Below are positions 45,365 through 53,738 of a stretch of DNA of 64,000 nucleotides, in pieces; positions within the stretch are counted from its first letter, which is position 1; every line of letters begins with the position of its first letter. The position numbers and the translations under genes are program-made. Source of the stretch: Ilumatobacter fluminis (lineage in GTDB: Bacteria; Actinomycetota; Acidimicrobiia; Acidimicrobiales; Ilumatobacteraceae); the NCBI RefSeq assembly GCF_004364865.1, contig NZ_SOAU01000001.1, positions 2,946,001 through 3,010,000 of the forward strand, given 5' to 3'. A model generated the notes under the pieces. The model worked only from the letters and a program-made list of their open reading frames with translations. It ran no database searches and was not told the origin of the DNA.

Positions 45365-46558
45365 ATGCACCACGCCCCCACCCTCGTCCGCCGCGCCGTT
45401 CTGCTCGGCTCCGTCGCCCTGGCGCTTGCCGCCTGCGGCGGCTCCGACGACGACGCGTCCGCCACGACGACCGACGCCGCGACCGAGACGACCGCGGCAC
45501 CGGCGACCACCGCTGCGCCGGCGACGACGGCCGCACCGACGACCGAGGCACCGGCGACCACCGCCGCGCCTGCAACGACGGCCGCACCGACGACGGTTCC
45601 CGAGACCACCGCCGCACCCGAGACGACGGCACCGACCACGACGGCGCCGGCGGTCGATCCCGACTCCAGCGTTCCCGACGGAGGCGACATGGCGCTGGCA
45701 CAGTTCTGTTTCGACTCGCAGCAGGTCTACGTGTTCAACCAGGTCGTGAGCGTCCTCACCGAGCCGACGCCGGAACAGGCCGAGTCTGCGCTGTCGATCC
45801 TACGGTTCATGGTCGACGCCGCGATCGCGTCGGCCCCCGACGGGATGAGCAGCGAGCCCCAGATGATGGCGGACGCGCTCGAGCAGATCGCCGCCGGCTT
45901 TGCCGCCTACGACTACGACGTCGAGGCGTTCTCCTCGTCTCCGGAGGCCGAGGAGATCGGTGCGGCGTTCGCGACCTACGAGAACGTCGCCACCGAGCTG
46001 ACGGCGTTCATCGAGGTGCAGTGCGGTATGGACGGTCGATTGGACCCGCTCGACAGCCAGGCGGTGAAACTCGCTCCGATCATCGATCAGTTGGCCGATC
46101 TGCCGCTGCAGCCGATCTCCAATCAGGCGGGCGACATCCGACTGTTCGTTCCCACCGAGTGGTCGGAGTGGGTCGGCTCGCTCGAGTTCGCCGAGACGAC
46201 CGTGCTCCAGGCAACGACCGACATCGAAGAGTTCGAGCGTTCGTGGAACGTGCCCGGCGTGCTGGCGACGGTCGCGTTCGTGGGCGACGGGGCCGCCGAT
46301 CCGAGCGCGCTGCTCGAGGCCGTGAGTGCGAACGGCGATTGCACGCTCGAAGCAACCGAGCCGTATGCGGACGAGGTCTATGTCGGCGAGCTCCACCTGT
46401 TGAGCGACTGCGCCGGGGTCGGCACCGATGCTGCCGTCCTCGCCGCCACCGACGCCGACAGCGGCTCGATCGAGATCACCCTCGAGTTCCAGTTCCCGGA
46501 CGGGGGCGACCGCGAGCTCCTCGACCAGATGCTCGCCACCTTCGCCGCCCGAGCCTGA
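45365..46558 (+). CDS. Secreted lipoprotein with a Thr/Ala/Pro-rich linker, function unknown
   Basis: A 397-aa protein. The signal VRRAVLLGSVALALAAC gives a lipid-modified Cys at about 24. A 70-residue linker of TTAAPATTAAP type follows, then a mostly helical domain (about 100-235) and an alpha/beta C-terminal domain (about 245-397) with the look of a PsbP/LpqN-like fold (IRLFVPTEWSEWVGSLE, VAFVGDGAADPSALLEAV). No enzymatic motif is visible. TAGTGT (45352-45357) lies 7 nt before the ATG, so a leaderless mRNA is likely. Confidence 0.78.
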   Translation: MHHAPTLVRRAVLLGSVALALAACGGSDDDASATTTDAATETTAAPATTAAPATTAAPTTEAPATTAAPATTAAPTTVPETTAAPETTAPTTTAPAVDPDSSVPDGGDMALAQFCFDSQQVYVFNQVVSVLTEPTPEQAESALSILRFMVDAAIASAPDGMSSEPQMMADALEQIAAGFAAYDYDVEAFSSSPEAEEIGAAFATYENVATELTAFIEVQCGMDGRLDPLDSQAVKLAPIIDQLADLPLQPISNQAGDIRLFVPTEWSEWVGSLEFAETTVLQATTDIEEFERSWNVPGVLATVAFVGDGAADPSALLEAVSANGDCTLEATEPYADEVYVGELHLLSDCAGVGTDAAVLAATDADSGSIEITLEFQFPDGGDRELLDQMLATFAARA

Positions 46559-46563
46559 CCCGA

Positions 46564-46699
46564 CCGGGTCGGGTGTCGGAAGAAACGGCGACGGCCCCGA
46601 CCGGGTCGGGTGTCGGAGGGAACGGCGACGGCTCCGACCGGGTCGGGCGTCGGAGGGAACGGCGACGGAGTCGACGTTTCCGGAGATCACCCGACCCGG
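46564..46699 (+). repeat. Tandem 37-bp units ending in a full 58-bp dispersed repeat
   Basis: CCGGGTCGGG units begin at 46564, 46601 and 46638 (period 37). The first two are partial copies. The third extends to 46695 and matches the minus strand of 27469-27526 at 56 of 58 positions. Its ends are inverted (CCGGGTCGGG and CACCCGACCCGG). It fills the gap between the lipoprotein gene and the convergent mscS. Confidence 0.9.
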
Positions 46700-46708
46700 G
46701 CGCGACCC

Positions 46709-47734
46709 TCAGCCGACGAGTTCGGGCGACCGCTCACGAGCATCGGCCAGGCGCACCACCGGCAACTCGTCGGCTCGGCCGGCGAGGTGCGGCAACAGCG
46801 CTTCACGCAGCTCGCAGCGCAAATTCCAGAGGTCCGACGCGTCCGCAGCGGTCACGAGGATCCTCACCTGGATCGCCCGCTCGTCGAGCTCGATCACCTG
46901 CACGTTGAAGGCGCGACCGTCCCAGAGCGGATTGCGGGCCAGCAGATCGCCGACCTCACGCCGCAGCGACTCGATGTCGGCCGTGTGGTCGACCCATGCG
47001 GTGACGACACCGGTCACTGCCGACGACGAGCGCGTCCAGTTCTCGAACGGTTCGTCGACGAACCGCGACGTGGGCAGCACGAGCCGGCGGTCGTCCCAGA
47101 TCCGGACGACGACGTTCACGAGGCCGATGTGCTCGATCCGGCCCCACTCCCCTTCCACGACCACCACGTCGTCGAGGCGGATCGGTTCCGAGAACGCCAC
47201 GATCACACCGGCTGCGAGGTTCTCGATCGGCGACCGCAACGCGAAACCGGCGAGGATGCCGATCACGCCGGCGTACGTGACGATCGTCGGACCGAAGTCG
47301 CCCAGCGGGGTGACGGTGACCAGGGTGACGGCGACGGCCCCGACGATCACGATCGCCGACACGATCCGTCGGATCAGCTCCACTTGGGTGCGTCGACTGC
47401 GGGCCCGGAGATTGTCGAACGTGTCGATCCGCAGCCGACGGAAGACGACGCCCTCGACCACGACGAGGAACCGAACGACGAACCACGCCACTGCGGCGAT
47501 CACGGCGACCTCGCTGAGCGAGGTGTAGGGCTCTTCGTCGAACACCAGGTCGACGCTGCGGGCCACGATCGCCAGTGCGACGAGCCGCATCGGTGAACGC
47601 ATTCGTCTCAGGTCGGCGGCGAATTGGGTGCGACCGCGTCGCCGCAGGACGAACTGGACGATCGGGCCGAGCAGGAGGAGGCCGACGGCGACAGCACCGC
47701 CGACCACGAGAGGGGTCAGGTCGTAGTCAGACAT
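46709..47734 (-). CDS. MscS-family mechanosensitive channel
   Basis: A 341-aa channel with four hydrophobic segments, the last being the pore helix region IVTYAGVIGILAGFALRSPI. The MscS beta domain follows: ENLAAGVIVAFSEPIRLDDV, VEGEWGRIEHIGLVNVVVRI, and RRLVLPTSRFVDEPFENWTR. The C-terminal domain is short. The family releases solutes on hypo-osmotic shock. TAGGGT lies 11 nt before the ATG. Confidence 0.9.
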   Translation of the reverse strand: MSDYDLTPLVVGGAVAVGLLLLGPIVQFVLRRRGRTQFAADLRRMRSPMRLVALAIVARSVDLVFDEEPYTSLSEVAVIAAVAWFVVRFLVVVEGVVFRRLRIDTFDNLRARSRRTQVELIRRIVSAIVIVGAVAVTLVTVTPLGDFGPTIVTYAGVIGILAGFALRSPIENLAAGVIVAFSEPIRLDDVVVVEGEWGRIEHIGLVNVVVRIWDDRRLVLPTSRFVDEPFENWTRSSSAVTGVVTAWVDHTADIESLRREVGDLLARNPLWDGRAFNVQVIELDERAIQVRILVTAADASDLWNLRCELREALLPHLAGRADELPVVRLADARERSPELVG

Positions 47735-47778
47735 CGCTTCGAATCACCCTAGGAACGGTTCCACGCCGTCCCGACGTG

Positions 47779-48876
47779 TCAAACGTCGCTGCGGGGAGCG
47801 GGTGCGTCGTAGGCGGCCCACACGTCGACCTCGCCGCTGTCGGCCGTCGGCCGGGGTTCGTGGTCGCGGGTCGGGTTGGTCTGCACCGGCATCGTGCGGG
47901 TGTCTCCCGATCGGGCGACCGGTACCGGTTCGGTCGCGTCGACCTGCGCCGGCTCGGTCGGAGGCTCCGGGGTCGACCGCCGGTACTGCGGCTGCTGCGG
48001 CGGCGCCGACGGTCGGTACTGCGGCGTCGCAGCCGTGGCGGCCGTCTGCGGTGCTCGCCGGCGGGCGCGGCGATCGTCAGGACGCGAAACCGGCTCCGGA
48101 GCGGGTTCACGAGCCGGTGCATCGCGGCGCTTCGGCACGAGGAAGCTGCCGGCGATGGCAGCGATGCCGGCGATCGTGAGACCGAGGGCCCACGGCCCGA
48201 TCGGCGCGGTGTACTCGCGCACCACGACCGTTGCGGTGTCGTCGACGCTGGTACTGATCCGGGGAGCGAGCCAGGTGGCGATCGGCGAGCCGACGACCCA
48301 GAGGAAGCCAGTGGCGACGGCCCAGTAGCCGAACCGACGGGCGGTCAGGCGGGCGTCGCCGATCACGAACGAGGTGACGAAGAGGAGTGCGCTCACGAGC
48401 GCCAGCCGCCAGACCCAGTCGTCGGCCGTGTCGCGCAGCGACGACGACGTGGACACGTCGGGCAGGGAGAGGTCGGTCGGTGTCTGTTCGATGATCGGTG
48501 CGAGCTGGGGTTGGGTGCGCGCGAACTCGGTCTGGAATGCCGCGCTCGCGGCGTCGAAGTTCAGCGCCCCGGCCTCGCTCACGAACGCGTCGGCAATCCG
48601 TTGTCGCGCCGCCGGGTCGGTGAGGACGGCGACGAGTGCGGCGTCGACCTGGTCTTGGGTGACGCCGAACTCGGCCGGGATCGCCGACATGACCTGGCCA
48701 CGCACCGGGGCGAGCACCTCGTCGCGAGCGCCGGGGTCGTCGAGCACCGCGTTGGTGACCCGGGTCGTCGTGGCAGGATCGGCCCAGGTGTTGAGGTAGA
48801 CCCAGCCGGCCCACGCGACCGACCCGGCCACGATTGCGGCCAGGCACAGCACCCACGTGATCCAGCGCCGGAACAT
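47779..48876 (-). CDS. Membrane protein with a Pro-rich cytoplasmic tail, function unknown
   Basis: A 365-aa protein with one TM helix at the N-terminus (ITWVLCLAAIVAGSVAWAGWVY), an extracytoplasmic helical domain of about 140 residues (TWADPATTTRVTNAVLDDPG, PAEFGVTQDQVDAALVAVL), then three more TM helices and a charged, Pro/Gln-rich tail of about 110 residues. It resembles widespread actinobacterial proteins of unknown role. TAGGGT lies 7 nt before the ATG. It lies 44 bp upstream of mscS and may be co-transcribed. Confidence 0.75.
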   Translation of the reverse strand: MFRRWITWVLCLAAIVAGSVAWAGWVYLNTWADPATTTRVTNAVLDDPGARDEVLAPVRGQVMSAIPAEFGVTQDQVDAALVAVLTDPAARQRIADAFVSEAGALNFDAASAAFQTEFARTQPQLAPIIEQTPTDLSLPDVSTSSSLRDTADDWVWRLALVSALLFVTSFVIGDARLTARRFGYWAVATGFLWVVGSPIATWLAPRISTSVDDTATVVVREYTAPIGPWALGLTIAGIAAIAGSFLVPKRRDAPAREPAPEPVSRPDDRRARRRAPQTAATAATPQYRPSAPPQQPQYRRSTPEPPTEPAQVDATEPVPVARSGDTRTMPVQTNPTRDHEPRPTADSGEVDVWAAYDAPAPRSDV

Positions 48877-48945
48877 GCCATCGACCCTACGGGTTCGGGC
48901 CGCACGAATGCCGTCACATTCGGCGCGGGCGGGCTCCGGAGCTGG

Positions 48946-50196
48946 TCAGTCGCTCTCGATGGCAGGCGGGAACCACTCGCCCGCTCGCACGTTCGCCCGA
49001 GGGATGTACGTGCGGAACGTCAGCGAGAACGGATGGCCGTCGGGCGTGGGCAGCCAGTTCGCTCGTCGGGGTCCGTCCGGCGCCACCGGCGAGCAGTACA
49101 GATCGAGCGAACCGTCGTCACCGAACTCGAGCGGCGAGTACGAGTTGAGGTTGAAGCGATCATCCGGGTTCGGGATGACCCGATAATCGGGCAGGCTCAC
49201 GAGGATGATCGACCAGTAGCCGTCCACGGCCTCCGCCGGCACGTCACCCGGCCCGAAGTGAAGTCGGTACGACCGGCTCCCGTCGAGCGGCTGCCCGTCA
49301 CCGCCGCGCGTTCCGACGAAGTAGATGCACTCGCTGGCGCTGTTCGCCCAGATGCCGACGAGGTTCGCCGCCGACCGGATCAGGTAGTCGTCGCCGTAGT
49401 TCCCGACCGTGATCGTCCCGAGCCATCCGTTGCGGAACACGCCCGACTTCGTGACGGCGTAGGCGAGGAACCACGGCACCACGTCGGCGTGGATGGCACG
49501 GTCGATCTCCGCACGAGCCTCCGGCGACGAAGCGACGTACGCGGCGACCGACCGGGCGAGCCGCTGTGGCTCGGCTGTTGCACCACACACGTCGCTCGCG
49601 GCGTCGATCAATTCGTTCGCATGGTCGAACAGGCCGACGTCGGCGAGGTGCTGGTTGTCGAAGTCGTCGATGGCGATCGTCGGTGCGATCCGGGGCGTAC
49701 CGACACTGCGGAGAGTGAACTGCCGAGCCAGGTCGACGGCGTCGTCGGGCGAGTCCTGGAGCTCGACGCGGGCGAGCATCTTCGCCTTGTCGGAGTGCAG
49801 CTCGATCGGCACGGCTCCGTCGGGGACGGACGCTGCGGCACCGGGGGCGACGAGCGCGAACGTGCCCGACGGGTGGTCGGGGAAGTTGCGTTCGTTGATG
49901 TTGACGATCACCTCGCCCCACTCGTCGAGGAACTGTGCGGTGTAGTAACGCCCCTCGATCCGGGGTATCTCGAGCAGCACAGGCGTCTCGTCGTCGACGG
50001 CGACCCACGCTTCGAGATAGGCGACGTCGAAGTTCGGGTTGACGAACTCGGCCGATCCCAGCGGGTTGTGCTTGATGACGTTGTAGTCGACACCCTCCTC
50101 GGCGAGATCTCGTCGCTCCTGTCGGACGACCAGCGCCCTCCCGAGGAGGTAGCCGTACGCAGTACGGAGTTGATCGTCGTCGAATGTGCGCTCCAT
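48946..50196 (-). CDS. DUF1254/DUF1214 domain protein
   Basis: A 416-aa protein. DUF1254 at about 10-140 includes NPNFDVAYLEAWVAVDDETP, IEGRYYTAQFLDEWGEVIVN, and GTFALVAPG. DUF1214 at about 280-400 includes YRLHFGPGDVPAEAVDGYWS and ILVSLPDYRVIPNPDDRFNL. No signal peptide is seen. The ATG at 50196 has an AGGAGG ribosome site, so the frame running back to 50280 is not used. The function of the family is unknown. Confidence 0.87.
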   Translation of the reverse strand: MERTFDDDQLRTAYGYLLGRALVVRQERRDLAEEGVDYNVIKHNPLGSAEFVNPNFDVAYLEAWVAVDDETPVLLEIPRIEGRYYTAQFLDEWGEVIVNINERNFPDHPSGTFALVAPGAAASVPDGAVPIELHSDKAKMLARVELQDSPDDAVDLARQFTLRSVGTPRIAPTIAIDDFDNQHLADVGLFDHANELIDAASDVCGATAEPQRLARSVAAYVASSPEARAEIDRAIHADVVPWFLAYAVTKSGVFRNGWLGTITVGNYGDDYLIRSAANLVGIWANSASECIYFVGTRGGDGQPLDGSRSYRLHFGPGDVPAEAVDGYWSIILVSLPDYRVIPNPDDRFNLNSYSPLEFGDDGSLDLYCSPVAPDGPRRANWLPTPDGHPFSLTFRTYIPRANVRAGEWFPPAIESD

Positions 50197-50292
50197 CGTC
50201 GGAGCCTCCTGCCGTTCCCGCCGGGTCCCATCACCCGAACAGCACGCACTGTAGTGAGCGGTCCCGTCGCGATCTGGCACGCCGGAAGGTTC

Positions 50293-50298
50293 TACTGT
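50293..50298 (+). promoter_or_regulatory. -10 box of the first SulP gene
   Basis: TACTGT, 8 nt before a GTG at 50307. It favours that start over the GTG at 50319. Confidence 0.45.
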
Positions 50299-50306
50299 GC
50301 ACGTTC

Positions 50307-52037
50307 GTGGGCACCCCCGTGACCGATCCCGACGACGAACTCTTCGGCGGCGATCCGCTCCCGCTCGTCGCTCCGCGCCGGCGTTCGCTCACGACCGTCC
50401 TGCCGGTCATCGCGTGGCTACCGGACTATCGCTGGAGGTCCGACCTCCGTCCCGACCTGATCGCCGGCCTGACCGTCGCAGCGCTCATGATCCCCGAGTC
50501 GATGGGGTACGCAGGCGTGGCGGGTGTGCCGCCCGAGATCGGTCTCTATGCGGCGCTCGGTGCGATCGCCGCGTACTTCCTCACCGGCGGCACCTCGATC
50601 CTGTTCGTCGGACCGGCCTCGGCCGTCGCTGCCCTGTCGGCGTCGATCGTCGCCGACTTCACCGGCGACGTCGACCCGATCGCGTTGACGTCGGCGCTCG
50701 CGATCACCTCGGGCGTGCTCTTACTGGTGGCCGGTGCACTTCGCCTCGGTTGGGTGGTCAACTTCATCTCCAAACCGGTCCTGCATGCGTTCGTCGCCGG
50801 CCTGTCGATCTCGATCCTCGTCGGCCAGCTCGACGAGCTCGTCGGCATCGACATCGACGGGGAGTCGGCCGTCGCCAAGTTCGTCGACACGATGTCACAG
50901 CTCCCCGACTGGCAAGGGTGGACAGTCGTGGTCGGTTTCGGCGGCCTGGCCGCACTGCTGCTCATGGAGCGGTTCGTGCCTCGCCTCCCGGGCGCGCTGT
51001 TCGTGGTCATCGTCGGCATCGTGCTTGTCGTCTTGTTCGGGCTCGACGACAACGGGGTGGCGATCGTGGGCGACATCCCGAGCGGTCTCCCGGGTGTGGG
51101 AATCCCCGACCTGTCGGCGACGCGCTGGATCGAGCTGTTCGGCGGTGGCGCAGCCCTCCTGCTGGTCGGTTTCTCCGAGGGCTACGCAGCTGCCTCCACC
51201 GTTTCGGAGTCGACCGGCGAAGACGTCGACTCCGACCAGGAACTGATGGGCGCCGGCGCCGCCAACATCGCCGCTGGGCTCGTCGGCGGCCAGGCCGTGT
51301 CGGGAAGCCTTTCGAAGTCGGCAGCGGCCGAGGAGGCGGGCGCTCGCACCCAGATGTCGAACCTGATCAGTGGCGTCGTGCTGCTGATGACGCTGCTGTT
51401 CCTCGCACCCGTGTTCGAGCAGTTGCCGGAGCCGATCCTCGCAGCCGTCGTCATCGCCGCCGTCGTCAAGTCGGCCGACCCCCGTCGTCTGCTGGGCCTG
51501 TGGAACGTGAACCGGTTCGATTTCGTCGCCGGTGTGGTCACCTTCACGCTCGTGTTGGTGTGGGAGGCGCTCCCGGCGATCTTGGTCGGCGTGGCGATGT
51601 CGCTGGCGTTCCTGGTGCGGCGGGCCACGTTCCCCGACGTGGTGGAGCTGCGCCCGTCGACGGATGGCGTCTTCCGGCGATCGGTGCGACGCGTCGACGG
51701 ACCGGCTCGCGACGGCGTCGTCGCGCTCCGTCTCGAAGGGTCGTTGACCTATGCGAACGCCGAACGCTTCATCCGAGGTGCACGTCTGCTCGCCGATCGA
51801 GGGGGCGTCCGTGTGCTCGTCGTGGATGCCGAGATGATGGCCGACCTCGACACGACCGGGGCCGAGGCGCTCGAGTTCGTCGACGACGACCTCGGCGAAC
51901 GTGGCATCGAGGTCAGGCTGGCCGCCATCCACGCCCGCGCCCGAGCCCAGATCGCCCGCTCGCGCCTGTCGGACCGCTTCGAAGGACGCCTGTACGACTC
52001 GGTCGAGGCCGCGGCGGGTCAGACCACCGCGAGCTGA
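50307..52037 (+). CDS. SulP-family anion transporter with C-terminal STAS domain
   Basis: About 576 aa. The transporter domain starts with WLPDYRWRSDLRPDLIAGLT and IPESMGYAGVAGVPPEIGLY, the SulP signature, and has 12-14 hydrophobic segments. The STAS domain at about 460-570 includes VVALRLEGSLTYANAERFI and DLDTTGAEALEFVDDDL. The family moves sulfate, bicarbonate or dicarboxylates, and the substrate here is not determined. The GTG at 50307 follows a -10 box. The 3' end overlaps the convergent methionine aminopeptidase gene by 19 bp. Confidence 0.88.
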   Translation: MGTPVTDPDDELFGGDPLPLVAPRRRSLTTVLPVIAWLPDYRWRSDLRPDLIAGLTVAALMIPESMGYAGVAGVPPEIGLYAALGAIAAYFLTGGTSILFVGPASAVAALSASIVADFTGDVDPIALTSALAITSGVLLLVAGALRLGWVVNFISKPVLHAFVAGLSISILVGQLDELVGIDIDGESAVAKFVDTMSQLPDWQGWTVVVGFGGLAALLLMERFVPRLPGALFVVIVGIVLVVLFGLDDNGVAIVGDIPSGLPGVGIPDLSATRWIELFGGGAALLLVGFSEGYAAASTVSESTGEDVDSDQELMGAGAANIAAGLVGGQAVSGSLSKSAAAEEAGARTQMSNLISGVVLLMTLLFLAPVFEQLPEPILAAVVIAAVVKSADPRRLLGLWNVNRFDFVAGVVTFTLVLVWEALPAILVGVAMSLAFLVRRATFPDVVELRPSTDGVFRRSVRRVDGPARDGVVALRLEGSLTYANAERFIRGARLLADRGGVRVLVVDAEMMADLDTTGAEALEFVDDDLGERGIEVRLAAIHARARAQIARSRLSDRFEGRLYDSVEAAAGQTTAS

Positions 52038-52999
52038 TCGAGTGTGCCGACGGCGGTGTCGCCGTCGGCGGTGATCGTGAGGATCTCGACACCGTCGTCG
52101 GTGACGAGGACCGTGTGTTCGAACTGAGCCGACGGCCGGTTGTCGTTCGCGTGCTCCGTCCAGCCGTCGTCGGCCTGGTGGAACGTCGGGCGGCCGGTCG
52201 TGAGCATCGGCTCGACGGTGAGCGTCATGCCCGGCCGCAACACGTACCGGTCGTGGGCGTCGATGCAATGGTTGACGTGCGGATCGGCGTGGAACGTGAC
52301 GCCGATGCCGTGGCCGCCGTACTCGCGGATGACGCCGTAGCCGCGTGCTGCTGCGAACGGCTCGATGGCGCGGGCGATGTTCTGGATCGACTCGTTCGGC
52401 CGGATGGCGGCGATGCCGCGCAGGGTCGCCTCGCGGGTCGTCTCGATCAGGCCGCTCACGGCGTCGCTCGGCTCACCGACGACGAACATCGCCGAGTTGT
52501 CGCCGTGCATGCCGTCGACGTAGGCGGTGACGTCGACGTTGACGATGTCGCCCTCGCGCAAGGGTCGGTCGTCGGGGATGCCGTGGCAGATCACACCGTT
52601 GACCGAGGTACAGATCGACTTGGTGTAGCCGCGATACCCCAGCGTGCTGGGGTATGCGCCGAGTTCGACGTAGGTGTCGTGGGCGACGACGTCGAGCTCG
52701 TCGGTGGTGACGCCGGCAGCGACCGCGGCGCCGGTTCGCAGCAGCACCTCGGCGGCGACCTGACAGGCGTGACGATGACGGGCCAGCGACTCGGCGTCGT
52801 GGATGTGGGCCGCCTTCGGCGTCGAGATGCGACCGGTGGTGACGTAGTCCGGGCGGGCGATCGTCTCGGGGACCGGACGCATCGGCGACACCTGGCCGAG
52901 TTCGACCGGCGGCCGGTCGAGGGCCTGACGGTCGCCGTGGCATCGCTTGTGCTTCCGGCCGCTACCGCACCAGCACGGATCGTTCGACTTCAACTTCAT
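52019..52999 (-). CDS. map: Type I methionine aminopeptidase with N-terminal SEC-C zinc motif
   Basis: A 326-aa enzyme that removes initiator Met. The first 22 residues carry a SEC-C motif (CWCGSGRKHKRCHG). The catalytic domain has all five metal ligands: Asp in IVNVDVTAY, Asp in GMHGDNSAMF, His in GGHGIGVTFH, and Glu in LTVEPML and QFEHTVLVT. HGIPDDRPL carries the conserved His. TAGACT lies 9 nt before the ATG. It is divergent from the small HTH gene, with an inverted repeat between them. Confidence 0.95.
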   Translation of the reverse strand: MKLKSNDPCWCGSGRKHKRCHGDRQALDRPPVELGQVSPMRPVPETIARPDYVTTGRISTPKAAHIHDAESLARHRHACQVAAEVLLRTGAAVAAGVTTDELDVVAHDTYVELGAYPSTLGYRGYTKSICTSVNGVICHGIPDDRPLREGDIVNVDVTAYVDGMHGDNSAMFVVGEPSDAVSGLIETTREATLRGIAAIRPNESIQNIARAIEPFAAARGYGVIREYGGHGIGVTFHADPHVNHCIDAHDRYVLRPGMTLTVEPMLTTGRPTFHQADDGWTEHANDNRPSAQFEHTVLVTDDGVEILTITADGDTAVGTLDQLAVV

Positions 53000-53008
53000 C
53001 AGCGAACG

Positions 53009-53059
53009 AGTCTATGGGCGTAGACGTGCGATGTCTACACCCCTCGACACGGCTACGAT
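53009..53059. promoter_or_regulatory. Shared map/HTH control region with GTAGAC-GTCTAC inverted repeat
   Basis: GTAGAC (53020-53025) and GTCTAC (53033-53038) are separated by 7 bp. The repeat sits between the map -10 (TAGACT, minus, 53014-53009) and the HTH gene -10 (TACGAT, 53054-53059), over the expected -35 regions of both. It is a plausible operator for the HTH protein. Confidence 0.5.
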
Positions 53060-53065
53060 CGTGGC

Positions 53066-53266
53066 GTGGCACCGATGGTCAACACCGAAGAGCTGATCGA
53101 TTCTCGCGAGCTGGCGTCGATCCTCGGCCTGTCCCACGCCAACAGCGTGAGCCTCTACCAGCGCCGGTACGCCGACATGCCCCGCCCGGTCGTCGACCTC
53201 GGCAACGGGCGCCCCCGCCTCTGGCTCCGCAACGAGATCCTCGACTGGCTCGATCAACGCAGGTAG
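53066..53266 (+). CDS. Small AlpA/MerR-like helix-turn-helix protein
   Basis: A 66-aa DNA-binding protein: DSRELASILGLSHANSVSLY forms the HTH, YQRRYADMPRPVVDLGNGRP is the wing of excisionase/AlpA-like proteins, and LRNEILDWLDQRR closes it. The GTG at 53066 is 6 nt after TACGAT, so the mRNA would be leaderless. An in-frame ATG at 53075 is the alternative. It may autoregulate through the inverted repeat upstream. Confidence 0.8.
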   Translation: MAPMVNTEELIDSRELASILGLSHANSVSLYQRRYADMPRPVVDLGNGRPRLWLRNEILDWLDQRR

Positions 53267-53308
53267 CGCGTCGTTGCCACGCCCGCGCAGACGACGTACG
53301 GTCGAGCC

Positions 53309-53503
53309 ATGTCGATGCGGGGGTTTCTCAGGGCGCTGTTGCAGCAGCAGCCCGAACGGCAACCACAGCCGCACAGCGGCGACCAGCTCGCCGACGAGAT
53401 CCGCCAGACGATCGGGCCGCTTGCGAGCGGCCCCGGGGCGGGCGGCGGACGCATGACCGGCCGCTCGGTCTACCGCCACCTCGAAGACCGAAACCGCTCC
53501 TGA
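53309..53503 (+). CDS. Small hypothetical protein, Gln/Gly-rich
   Basis: A 64-aa protein beginning MSMRGFLRALLQQQPERQPQ, with a short amphipathic start and a GPGAGGGR segment. TACGGT (53297-53302) lies 6 nt before the ATG, matching the leaderless pattern of neighbouring genes. Its codon use (G/C third positions) looks coding. No known domain. Confidence 0.5.
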   Translation: MSMRGFLRALLQQQPERQPQPHSGDQLADEIRQTIGPLASGPGAGGGRMTGRSVYRHLEDRNRS

Positions 53504-53679
53504 GCACGGCCTTCGCAGAGCCCGGCGTGTTCACGACCTCGGGCCCCGGATCAACGACACCCGCACGGCCGCGCGGCCCGCGACGGGCGCCGATCGTCGC
53601 GCCCGTCGGCGCGATGAGATCAGCAGTGCCGGGAGCGCCGCCGACGCCCCGCCAGGCATCACCCAGGGGCCGTCCGTGC

Positions 53680-53723
53680 GATATCGACATAGTGTCGCTA
53701 TCTTGTCGACACCATGTTGACAA
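53680..53723 (+). promoter_or_regulatory. Pair of palindromic operators before the ABC/TetR operon
   Basis: Operator 1 is 53680-53702, GATA-t-CGACA-tag-TGTCG-c-TATC, 9 of 11 positions symmetric. Operator 2 is 53703-53723, TTGTC-g-ACA-cca-TGT-t-GACAA, 8 of 10 symmetric. They share CGACA-NNN-TGT and their centres are 22 bp apart, two helical turns. TATCTT (53699-53704) could be the -10. They are the probable sites for the TetR protein encoded at the end of the operon. Confidence 0.72.
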
Positions 53724-53738
53724 ATGATCGGAGTCGTC

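Noticed and set aside
53504-53679. Additional small ORF after the 64-residue protein.
   Set aside because: Only short GC-rich frames with no start signal are seen; the stretch looks like spacer before the operator region.
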